Below, in pieces: positions 55,969 to 64,000 of a stretch of DNA of 64,000 bases. Source of the DNA: Reinekea blandensis MED297 (GTDB taxonomy: Bacteria > Pseudomonadota > Gammaproteobacteria > Pseudomonadales > Natronospirillaceae). The notes under the pieces are model-generated. The model ran no database searches and was not told where the DNA came from. It saw nothing but the letters and a program-made list of their open reading frames with translations. The position numbers were made by a program, and so were the translations under genes. The stretch spans positions 523,097 to 587,096 of the forward strand of contig NZ_CH724153.1 of assembly GCF_000153185.1 (NCBI RefSeq). Reading direction: 5' to 3'. How positions within the stretch are numbered: the first letter of the stretch is position 1; every line of letters starts with the position of its first letter.

Positions 55969-56457
55969 CTATGTTGGTTTTTTTGATGCCCAGTATTGAG
56001 CCATTAGCTCATGGCTCCAGTCGGGTTGGATGACGGGTTGGCTGGGCAGGTTCTCCTGCCATACCGGCTTCAGATCGATCACCGGTGTACCATCAATGGC
56101 ATCCAGGGCCTGTACATGTAGCTGACGGCCGTCTCGTTTCAGGAGTCGGCAAATGGTATGCCCAAGACGGTTGGGCCGCATTCGCGCGCGCTGTGAGAAA
56201 ATCCCGACCTTAGGCCATTCAGGGTTATTGCGGGGGTGACGCGATTGCATACTGGTGGGCTCGTCGTCGTGCAAATGGAAATAGAAAATAACTTCAAGGT
56301 GGGAGTGCTGCTCGATACCTGCCAACATGCCTTCCGGCAAACGAGCATCGAGTTCGATGACACTCAGGTTATCACCCCAGAAGTCTTTGCTGTCTTCTTT
56401 ACGACCACCACGCACAACCCCAACCGGGGCGATGGTCAGTTCAGTGAGTTCAGCCAT
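55969..56457 (-). CDS. TrmO/UPF0066-family protein
   Basis: A 162-residue beta-barrel protein of the TsaA/TrmO type. SHLEVIFYFHLHDDEP, the motif SRHPRNNPEWPKVGIFSQRARMRPN (residues about 72-96) and HVQALDAIDGTPVIDLKP are family hallmarks. TrmO methylates the t6A37 base of tRNA-Thr with SAM, but that enzyme is longer (~235 residues) and this short form lacks its C-terminal domain. It overlaps the hydrolase gene by 22 bases within a catabolic-looking operon, so a different substrate, perhaps a small acid, is possible. Confidence 0.83.
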   Translation of the reverse strand: MAELTELTIAPVGVVRGGRKEDSKDFWGDNLSVIELDARLPEGMLAGIEQHSHLEVIFYFHLHDDEPTSMQSRHPRNNPEWPKVGIFSQRARMRPNRLGHTICRLLKRDGRQLHVQALDAIDGTPVIDLKPVWQENLPSQPVIQPDWSHELMAQYWASKKPT

Positions 56458-57152
56458 GATAAAAGGACCTCATTAACCTGCTCGGGTTGTTCCATGGTCG
56501 TCATGTGTCCCGAGTTTCGGATACTGTATACCGGAGCATCGCTGGCGAGTTTTGCCATTTCGTAATGGCGCGATAGTGGACTCCAGGCATCCTGATCACC
56601 GCAGATAAAACAGGTCGGACAGGTCAGTGTCTTCAACACATCGGAGGCATCATATCGATTAAGTAATGCCGATTGCTGCGCTGCAAACTGGGTGTCCGTT
56701 TTCCGTTCGATCATGTCCAGAATGTCATTACATAATCGCTCATTTTGCAGATGCTCAGGTAACACCATACCCTGCATCCATTCCTGGCCCATTTCCCTCA
56801 TGCCCTGTTCTTTGGCTTTTTTAACCAGAGCCAAACGAGACGCAACTTCCTGCTGGCCTTTGTCACCGTCGGCCAATGGCAGATAGCCGGTGTCCATGAG
56901 CACCAAAGCCTGAATGCGCTCAGGGGCCTGCCGGGCGATTTCCAGTGCCACGCGGCCGCCCATGGAGTGTCCGATAAGAATGAACTTTTCGGGTGCGCCA
57001 GCCAGGGCGTGGGTGGCCATGTGATGCAGACGGTTCAGATCGCCAAAGTCGACCACCTGAGTCGCGATATCAGCTTGGTTCAACGCGGTTTCCTGAGCAC
57101 TCCAGACGGCGCCGTCACAAATAAGTCCCGGAAGTAAAAGGGCGCTGTTCAT
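56436..57152 (-). CDS. Alpha/beta-fold hydrolase
   Basis: A 238-residue serine hydrolase. The nucleophile elbow is GHSMGG, FICGDQDAWSP carries the acid, and RNSGHMTTMEQPE the catalytic His. It resembles esterases, C-C hydrolases and enol-lactonases. It is in an operon with an NTF2-like protein two bases upstream. A strong GGAGG site precedes the ATG. The substrate is unknown; an aromatic ester or lactone would suit the neighbourhood. Confidence 0.9.
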   Translation of the reverse strand: MNSALLLPGLICDGAVWSAQETALNQADIATQVVDFGDLNRLHHMATHALAGAPEKFILIGHSMGGRVALEIARQAPERIQALVLMDTGYLPLADGDKGQQEVASRLALVKKAKEQGMREMGQEWMQGMVLPEHLQNERLCNDILDMIERKTDTQFAAQQSALLNRYDASDVLKTLTCPTCFICGDQDAWSPLSRHYEMAKLASDAPVYSIRNSGHMTTMEQPEQVNEVLLSWLNSLN

Positions 57153-57154
57153 AC

Positions 57155-57595
57155 TTAAGCCTCCTGAAGCATAGCGATGGTAAAAAGTGCTCGTCGTTCT
57201 GTGATAAGCCAGGTCTCGCCATTACGTTGCCAATGATCGTGGTATTCACCGATCAGACAGCGCTGGACAGGCCATCCAAACGTGGGTTTTCCCCCTTCAT
57301 TTTGACTTGCGGAGTAGAGGGTGACGTAGGCAATGGAATGCGCAGCGTTGTCTGAAATGTCCGAGACAAAGACGTTTGAAATGGTATGACGATTAAAGCG
57401 TTCTGCCGGGTTTTTAGCATAGGCCGCGGCAATTTCTTCACGGCCAATCAATGGGGTCGCAGACGTTGGTCGGTACAACTTTCCCTGTTCGGAGAAATGC
57501 TCGGTAAAACGATTAAAATCTCGCTGATCCAGGTTGTACTGTGCCGACACCAGTGCTCGCTCAATGCGCCAGCAATCGAGTTCGTGTTGATTCAT
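57155..57595 (-). CDS. NTF2-like (SnoaL_4-type) protein
   Basis: A 146-residue cone-fold protein. DCWRIERALVSAQYNLDQRD, FSEQGKLYRP, RHTISNVFVSD and the C-terminal WLITERRALF follow the SnoaL-like or ring-hydroxylating-dioxygenase beta-subunit pattern. It is the first gene of the operon that continues with hydrolase, TrmO-like, dctP and uspA. GGAGAG lies before the ATG. It could be a small isomerase, a lyase or a subunit; no oxygenase alpha subunit is encoded nearby. Confidence 0.83.
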   Translation of the reverse strand: MNQHELDCWRIERALVSAQYNLDQRDFNRFTEHFSEQGKLYRPTSATPLIGREEIAAAYAKNPAERFNRHTISNVFVSDISDNAAHSIAYVTLYSASQNEGGKPTFGWPVQRCLIGEYHDHWQRNGETWLITERRALFTIAMLQEA

Positions 57596-57690
57596 AGTTA
57601 CTCTCCAGTAAGGCTAAAGAGTAACGAAAGCCGAAAACAATAAGTAGCGATGAACGCATCGTTCCAAATGAAGAACGGTTAATTCGCTCG

Positions 57691-58581
57691 TCAGAGCTCG
57701 GCGCAGATTTCTTTTAGAAACTCAATGAAAACACGGGTGCGTGCACTTAACATGCGTTTGCTGGTATAGACGGCAGACGCTTTGGCATTTTCCAGCAACT
57801 CAAAGTCTTCCGCGACCTGTACCAGTCGTCCATCAGCCAGCTCCTCTTTGCAGTAGATGCTCGGCAACAGGCCGATACCCAGTTTTTGCTGAATACTGTC
57901 TTTGATCATGATCGGATCGGACGTTTCAATCGCCGCGTTTAATGTGATGCTGTCTCTGGAACCTTTGTGGCGAATCGCCAGTGGTGTTTGGTTATAGCGG
58001 GCTTCACAAATATGAACGGCGTCGTTGAGTGTTGAAAGATCGTCGACTTGCCCGTACCGTCGCGCGATTTCAGGGTGCGCGACCCAGATCAGGCGGTGAC
58101 TGATCAGTGGCACGGCAATGTAGTCGGAATCCGGCAGTTCACCCACCTGAACGGCGATGTCAATGTGATCCCCGATGAGATCAACCGGCTTCGGGTTTAC
58201 GGTTATATAAACGCGAACATGAGGGTAGCGACGATGGAACTCAGCCAGATGTTTTGAGACGATGAGGCGCGAGAACGCCATGGGTAAACTCACTGTGAGC
58301 TCGCCATTTGGTGTTGCGTTCAAACCGTTCATCTGAGCATCAGCCGACTCCACCTGTTCCAGAATCAACTGAGCGTGTTTGTAGAAAATTTCACCTTCCT
58401 GAGTCAATCTCATTTGTCTCGAATTGCGTTCGAACAGACGAATGTTGAGATCCTGTTCTAAACGGTTGATAAAACGACTGACGCTGGATTTGGGTAAACG
58501 AAGCTCTCGGGCGGCGCTGCTGATGCCGCCGTGCTGCACCACGGCAGCAAAAACAGGGAGGTCGGCTATGTTCCACTGCAT
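57691..58581 (-). CDS. LysR-family regulator next to ligAB
   Basis: A 296-residue LTTR with the HTH GGISSAARELRLPKSSVSRF and a C-terminal effector domain of the CrgA/DhcR-like subgroup (TVSLPMAFSRLIVSKHLAEF). It is divergent from the protocatechuate 4,5-dioxygenase genes, with a 104-base gap. It is also upstream, on the same strand, of the hydrolase operon, so it could control either side. Confidence 0.92.
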   Translation of the reverse strand: MQWNIADLPVFAAVVQHGGISSAARELRLPKSSVSRFINRLEQDLNIRLFERNSRQMRLTQEGEIFYKHAQLILEQVESADAQMNGLNATPNGELTVSLPMAFSRLIVSKHLAEFHRRYPHVRVYITVNPKPVDLIGDHIDIAVQVGELPDSDYIAVPLISHRLIWVAHPEIARRYGQVDDLSTLNDAVHICEARYNQTPLAIRHKGSRDSITLNAAIETSDPIMIKDSIQQKLGIGLLPSIYCKEELADGRLVQVAEDFELLENAKASAVYTSKRMLSARTRVFIEFLKEICAEL

Positions 58582-58685
58582 GAACGAATCGTCCTACTTA
58601 TTGTTGTTGTTCCAATCATGCCAGTTATTTAGGCTTTTGACGAGCGTGCCGCAGAGCACCCGAATAGCGATAACCGGAGAGAAAC

Positions 58686-59910
<1,225 letters not shown>

Positions 59911-59921
59911 GGTCGCGGATT

Positions 59922-60821
59922 TTAGAGATCGGTTTGGGCTGCTACCCGCGCCAACGTATGGCAAAACGATTCTGCACTGGGCGTCAGCGGAGTTTCCCGT
60001 CGACGAATGATGTACAGCGGATAGTGATCAACGTCGTTTTCCAGGTTAAGTTTCGTTAGCCATCCCGAATAGACCGGATGGTTAACGAGCTTTTCAGGAA
60101 CCAGTGCGATGCTGTCGTACTCTGAAAGAAACGACAATGTCGTTGTCAGTGAATAGCTTTCCATCATTGGTTTAGGGGCATCCAAGCCTAAATCTGAAAA
60201 GATTTTCAGCACCAGCGGGCTGAGGTTTTCGCCCGCACCGATGTGAATCCAGTTTGCATCGTGCAGGTCTCGAAACTTGGTGACACCGGCAAACCGGCTA
60301 CCTTTTCGGGTGACGACGGCCATGGGCATGTTTTCAATTTCTTCGACCATAAACTCGTTTGCTGGCAGTTCTTCCCAGAGTGGGCAAACGGCAAAATCAA
60401 CATGGGCCCGGCGTAACTGGTCCACGGCCATTGCCTGCAGGCCTTCGTAAATTTCCAACTTGATGTGAGGATGTTGTTGGCGATAGACCTGAATGGTTTT
60501 AGGCATCAGGTTGATAGTCGATGTCGGAGCGACAATCATGCGTACGGTGCTTTCTTTTTCGCCTCGCAGCTCCATCATTTCCGCTTCGGCACGGCGAGCC
60601 TCATTGAGAATGGCTTGGGCGCGAATCAGAAACGTTTTACCGTAGTTGGTGATTTCAATGCCCTGCGTGCCCCGGATAAGCAACGGGACCCCTAAGGACT
60701 CTTCGAGTAACTTCAGTTTTTTTGAAATGCTAGGCTGAGACTGACCCATTTCCTTGGCGGCACCATGAATACTCCCGGTATTGATGGTCACGACAAAGGT
60801 CTCCAGAAGGTCCAGTTTCAT
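59922..60821 (-). CDS. LysR-family regulator
   Basis: A 299-residue LTTR. ATG 60821 (MKLDLLETFV) is chosen over the 16-codon longer frame because it starts the HTH domain normally (GSIHGAAKEMGQSQPSISKK). The effector domain begins STVRMIVAPTSTINLMPKTI and is CysB/Cbl-like in outline. It is convergent with ligB and divergent from the dienelactone hydrolase gene, which is its likely target. Confidence 0.92.
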   Translation of the reverse strand: MKLDLLETFVVTINTGSIHGAAKEMGQSQPSISKKLKLLEESLGVPLLIRGTQGIEITNYGKTFLIRAQAILNEARRAEAEMMELRGEKESTVRMIVAPTSTINLMPKTIQVYRQQHPHIKLEIYEGLQAMAVDQLRRAHVDFAVCPLWEELPANEFMVEEIENMPMAVVTRKGSRFAGVTKFRDLHDANWIHIGAGENLSPLVLKIFSDLGLDAPKPMMESYSLTTTLSFLSEYDSIALVPEKLVNHPVYSGWLTKLNLENDVDHYPLYIIRRRETPLTPSAESFCHTLARVAAQTDL

Positions 60822-60985
60822 TGATGCCTCATCCGATGCAAAACTTGTTTTGCCAACAGGATAGCGCATTCTGATGCGGAAGGCTTTAAGCTAACACCGC
60901 CAGGGTTGGTTGACCTGAGTGTTAAGTCTGGTTCTACCTGATAATCAATGATACAAAAAAATGCGATGGATAATTGGAGAGAGAA

Positions 60986-61651
60986 ATGAATATCAAGTTG
61001 AAGGCGAAAGACGGCCATGCGTTTGACTGCTGGGTTCAGGCCGCTGAAGGAAAGGCCATCGGTGGTTTAGTCATCGTTCAGGAAATTTTTGGCGTGACCG
61101 ATCAGCTCATCGCGGTTGCAAAACAGTATGCAAAACAAGGACTCAATGTGGCCATACCGGCCTTGTTTGATCGACAACAGCCCGGAACGGTCGTGCCGTT
61201 TGATCAGGCTTCTATCGGTCTTCATTTAATGCAGGATGCCAAGGTTGACGAGAACCTGGCAGACATCCGGGCCAGCGTCGAAGAACTGAGTAAAGGTGGA
61301 CTTGATGTTGCGGTCATGGGGTTCTGCTGGGGCGGTGGTTTGGCCGTTCGGTGTGCACAGGTTTTGGATATTCGTTGTGCCGTGTCGTTTTATGGGACGC
61401 GCTTATCGAACTACATGAATCAACCCTTGGCCGTTCCTGTTCAGGGGCATTTTGGTGATCAGGATGATCACGTGCCAGAGGCCTTACTGAATGAGTTCAA
61501 AGCCCTTTATCCTCAAGCTGAAATCTTTGTTTACGAAGCGGGGCATGCTTTTGCAAATGAGTCTCGGCCGTCCTATGTGAAGGATGCAGCCGAACTGGCC
61601 CATGAACGAACTATTCGGTTTATAAAAAAACATCTGACTGAATCTGTTTAA
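60986..61651 (+). CDS. Dienelactone hydrolase family protein
   Basis: A 221-residue alpha/beta hydrolase. The catalytic Cys114 is in GFCWGGG, the Asp in FGDQDDHVP and the His in EAGHAF, which is the classical Cys-Asp-His triad. QEIFGVTDQL near the N-terminus is typical. ATG 60986 with GGAGAGAG is the start; a TTG at 60974 is upstream of the ribosome site. True dienelactone hydrolases act in chlorocatechol ortho-cleavage, but no such genes are seen here, so the substrate is open. Confidence 0.93.
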   Translation: MNIKLKAKDGHAFDCWVQAAEGKAIGGLVIVQEIFGVTDQLIAVAKQYAKQGLNVAIPALFDRQQPGTVVPFDQASIGLHLMQDAKVDENLADIRASVEELSKGGLDVAVMGFCWGGGLAVRCAQVLDIRCAVSFYGTRLSNYMNQPLAVPVQGHFGDQDDHVPEALLNEFKALYPQAEIFVYEAGHAFANESRPSYVKDAAELAHERTIRFIKKHLTESV

Positions 61652-61692
61652 AGAACAGTCTGGCTCAGGTGAGTTACCGTACTTTTGGAGAA

Positions 61693-62496
61693 TTAATCGA
61701 TTTCGATGGCTTCAATGACCGGAGCGCTCATTTCGTATTTCTTCAGGAGTGAATCAAACTGCCCGCTGTCACGCAGGGACTGGAAAGCCTTATCAAAAGC
61801 ATTCATGAAATTAATGGGAACGGTTTCAACTGAAAACCCGAAATATCCATGGTTAACGTAAATGGCCGGGATCAGTTTTTGCACGGGCACAGTGTCGCTG
61901 TCTTGTTGTTTTGCATCGTTTACGCTTCGATCGTGCGCAGCAACCAGGTCGACTCGGCCAGAGCTCAGCATTTTCAACGCGGACTCAACGGATTCCACTT
62001 CAATAACTGACAATTCTGAGCGGTGATGATCGAACTGCTCGCCATAGCTCCAACCAGCAATGACCGCAATGTCCAACGTAGCCAGGTTGGCATAATTGCG
62101 TTGCCAGTTTTGCATGTCGTCTTCCAAGGGTTGATCGGCTCGAGTGTAAAAATACAGGTAATCGGAGTAAATCGGGTATTGGTTGTAGTTCATGTAGGTT
62201 GCCCGTTCGTCAGAATAGTAGGGGCCTACAAAAATGTCCGCCTGTCCGTGTTCCATCATGCGCAGGGCGCGTTTAAACGGTACGTGGGTAATCTGGTAGT
62301 CAAAGCCCGTGACGGCACTGATTTTTTCAAGCAACTCAACGCCCAGCCCTATGGATTGGCCCTGTGTATTGGTTTCGGTGATGTAAGGGAAATCGGTAAC
62401 GACGACCTGATAAGGTGGAGTTGCCCAAGCGAAGGACACCATGGCAAACAGTAGAAATAGCGTTCTCAATGAAGGGACCTGACTGTATACACTCAA
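61693..62496 (-). CDS. Periplasmic solute-binding protein, amino-acid type (SBP_bac_3)
   Basis: A ~260-residue protein with a signal peptide (RTLFLLFAMVSFAWA) and the family-3 binding-protein fold (SIGLGVELLEKI, QADIFVGPYYSDERA, AVIAGWSYGEQ, VDLVAAHDRSV). No ABC permease or ATPase lies nearby, and such stand-alone proteins may act as sensors or have other roles. The start is uncertain: only TTG codons fit, at 62496 or, more likely, 62469, where AGG precedes and the signal peptide begins. Confidence 0.85.
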   Translation of the reverse strand: MSVYSQVPSLRTLFLLFAMVSFAWATPPYQVVVTDFPYITETNTQGQSIGLGVELLEKISAVTGFDYQITHVPFKRALRMMEHGQADIFVGPYYSDERATYMNYNQYPIYSDYLYFYTRADQPLEDDMQNWQRNYANLATLDIAVIAGWSYGEQFDHHRSELSVIEVESVESALKMLSSGRVDLVAAHDRSVNDAKQQDSDTVPVQKLIPAIYVNHGYFGFSVETVPINFMNAFDKAFQSLRDSGQFDSLLKKYEMSAPVIEAIEID

Positions 62497-62883
62497 AACA
62501 CTACTTTAGAGTACCGAAGCCGGTTGTGCGAGTCGCCTACTGAGATCACGTTGATGAAACTGAATCACATAAGATCTTAACGAGACTGACATTTTTAACC
62601 CGTACTCTCATCTGAATCGGTTTTGGTTTTTAAACTGACAGCTTGGTCAGGTATTTTTGAGAATACAGAATCTCCGGTAAAGCTTTCTGTAAAGCGGTTC
62701 TCCGAACGATGACCTTAAAGTATCTGACCAAATGTGCAGTTTACCATTGATTTTTTGTGTCAGGGGCGCGTAAATTGGCCCTAGGTCGAGATGGCTAATA
62801 ATAATCAGACGCATCTGACAATGCGCGCATCCGACATACGCTCACACTCTCATTCAATTCAAAAAAACTCTAAGGATAGTACT
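62497..62883. other. 387-base intergenic region without a gene
   Basis: No plausible coding frame is seen. It must hold the promoters of two divergent genes. I looked for a Pho box before the phosphatase-like gene and found only partial CTGACA/CTGTAA-like elements near 62635 and 62680, not a spaced pair. Confidence 0.6.
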
Positions 62884-64000
62884 GTGAAACTCAGAACGTC
62901 TTTGCTCGCGGCATCGATCGCGCTGCCATCGCTGACAATGGCCGCTGCCGACCTGGAACGGGTCGTCTGGACCGAACAGCCAGACACCGAAGCGACGATC
63001 GCCTGGCGGCAGGTCAGTGGTGAAAATCCCCGTGTCGAGTTTGGTCAGGGCCAATCCCCCGACAGTTGGCAGACTCAGCCTGTCGAACAGGTTACAACTC
63101 TCGCGCATCCGGATGATGGCGGTGTCACGCTGGAAACTCATATAGCTCGCCTGTCTGGTTTGACACCGGACACGGCGGTTAGTTATCGAATCTGTGACAG
63201 TGAGGGCTGTGGTGATGCCTCTTGGTTTATGACCGCACCCAACACCCCGAGTGAGTTTAGCTATATAGCCGGTGGTGACTCGCGGACAAACCGTGAACCC
63301 CGTCAAATGGGGAATGAGTTGGTCAGTAAACTCCGGCCGTTGTTTATTTTGTTTAATGGCGACTTTACGGACGATGGTAACCACGATCAATGGGTTGAGT
63401 GGCTGGAAGACTGGCAGCTGGCCCGCAGCGATGACGGGCGTGTTTATCCGATCATTGCGACACACGGCAATCACGAAAATGACGTCATCGACATGCTCAG
63501 TGATGTGTTCGGTATTCCGGAGTCGTCCTATTACGTGGCCAACATTGGCGGCTCAATGATGGACATCTTCTCTCTGAACTCAGAGCTGGAGCCGGGCGTT
63601 GGTTACGGCGCTTACTCGGACCAGGATGCCAGTGGTTGGGAAGTCCAGAATGAGCAGTTTGTGGCGGATGCGCAGGCGTCAGACGCTGACTGGAAGATTG
63701 CCAACTATCACCGACCAATGCGACCGCATACGTCGGGTAAAACAGAAGGCGAAGGCCGGATAGCGGCCTGGGCTCCGACGTTCACCGACACCGGCTTTAA
63801 GCTGATAGTGGAGTCGGACACGCACATGTCGAAGTACACCTTCCCGGTGGTCTACAGCCAGGACGAAGGCAGCTATCAGGACTTCAAACGTGACGATGTC
63901 AACGGCACCATGATCATCGGGGAAGGCTCCTGGGGCGCACCGACGCGTCCGACCGATGATGACAAACCCTGGACCATCGACAGTGGCTCGTTTTGGCAGT
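62884..64000 (+). CDS. Secreted metallophosphoesterase, purple-acid-phosphatase-like (3' end outside window)
   Basis: The frame is open from GTG 62884 to the window end (372 codons). A signal peptide (LLAASIALPSLTMAAA) is followed by a fibronectin-III-like domain (about residues 25-115: LERVVWTEQPDTEATIAW, LSGLTPDTAVSYRI). The metallophosphoesterase motifs then follow in order: GGDSR, NGDFTDDG, GNHEND, NYHRP and ESDTHMSKY, the last replacing the common GHxH. It is likely a periplasmic or extracellular phosphatase or phosphodiesterase. AAGGA lies about 13 bases before the start codon. Confidence 0.9.
   Translation, partial: MKLRTSLLAASIALPSLTMAAADLERVVWTEQPDTEATIAWRQVSGENPRVEFGQGQSPDSWQTQPVEQVTTLAHPDDGGVTLETHIARLSGLTPDTAVSYRICDSEGCGDASWFMTAPNTPSEFSYIAGGDSRTNREPRQMGNELVSKLRPLFILFNGDFTDDGNHDQWVEWLEDWQLARSDDGRVYPIIATHGNHENDVIDMLSDVFGIPESSYYVANIGGSMMDIFSLNSELEPGVGYGAYSDQDASGWEVQNEQFVADAQASDADWKIANYHRPMRPHTSGKTEGEGRIAAWAPTFTDTGFKLIVESDTHMSKYTFPVVYSQDEGSYQDFKRDDVNGTMIIGEGSWGAPTRPTDDDKPWTIDSGSFWQ

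Noticed and set aside
62497-62883. Pho box upstream of the phosphatase-like gene
   Set aside because: Only isolated CTGACA/CTGTAA-like pieces occur, without the tandem 11-base spacing a Pho box needs.

Overview
The window looks like chromosomal DNA of a free-living, probably marine, gammaproteobacterium. The evidence is moderate G+C by eye, a proteobacterial-type core (PEP carboxylase, adk, pbpC next to an alpha-2-macroglobulin gene, wrbA, formate-THF ligase), many LysR-type regulators, TRAP transporters and outer-membrane lipoproteins. Oceanospirillales/Saccharospirillaceae-like is my best guess; it is an inference from gene content, not a measured assignment. I see no tRNA, rRNA, insertion sequence, phage or CRISPR array.

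Layout. (1) 1-8.6 kb: 3' half of ppc, adk, an AhpD-like protein, an operon for a heterodimeric ABC exporter with one degenerate ATP site, and small lipoproteins. (2) 8.8-16.2 kb: pbpC and a thioester-containing alpha-2-macroglobulin, the usual periplasmic defence pair. (3) 16.2-19.9 kb: wrbA, a short BLUF blue-light sensor, fhs and a Nudix hydrolase. (4) 19.9-25.5 kb: a tightly overlapped acyl-CoA operon (acyl-CoA dehydrogenase, SDR, phosphotransferase, histidine phosphatase, SDR) with a divergent LysR regulator. (5) 25.6-32.3 kb: a phosphotransferase, a GNAT acetyltransferase, and a 1210-residue lipoprotein. The middle of that lipoprotein resembles the pore-forming region of anthrax protective antigen and it ends in seven FG-GAP-like repeats. 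It is divergently paired with a winged-helix/TPR-like regulator, and the shared intergenic region carries direct repeats. (6) 32.5-36.2 kb: a PobA paralogue, an MFS exporter and an aldo/keto reductase. (7) 36.3-61.7 kb: a large aromatic-acid catabolic island.

How the island works (inference from family membership). MobA converts 3-hydroxybenzoate, and PobA converts 4-hydroxybenzoate, to protocatechuate. LigAB at 58.7-59.9 kb opens the ring at the 4,5 position. LigC oxidises the semialdehyde to 2-pyrone-4,6-dicarboxylate, LigI opens the lactone to 4-oxalomesaconate, GalD tautomerises it, LigJ hydrates it, and LigK cleaves the product to pyruvate and oxaloacetate. A second, more divergent LigAB-like pair (50.3-51.5 kb), with gallate-dioxygenase-like features, could feed gallate directly to oxalomesaconate. 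A DctPQM TRAP transporter heads the lower-pathway operon, and a second DctP with a UspA sits in another operon. Regulation is layered: MarR (MobR-like) with palindromic operators, AraC (PobR-like), two ordinary LysR proteins, and two unusual ~400-residue LysR proteins that each carry two N-terminal helix-turn-helix domains. A frameshifted, truncated shikimate/quinate dehydrogenase remnant suggests a lost quinate/shikimate entry branch.

(8) 61.7-64 kb: a solute-binding protein and the 5' part of a secreted purple-acid-phosphatase-like enzyme that runs off the window.
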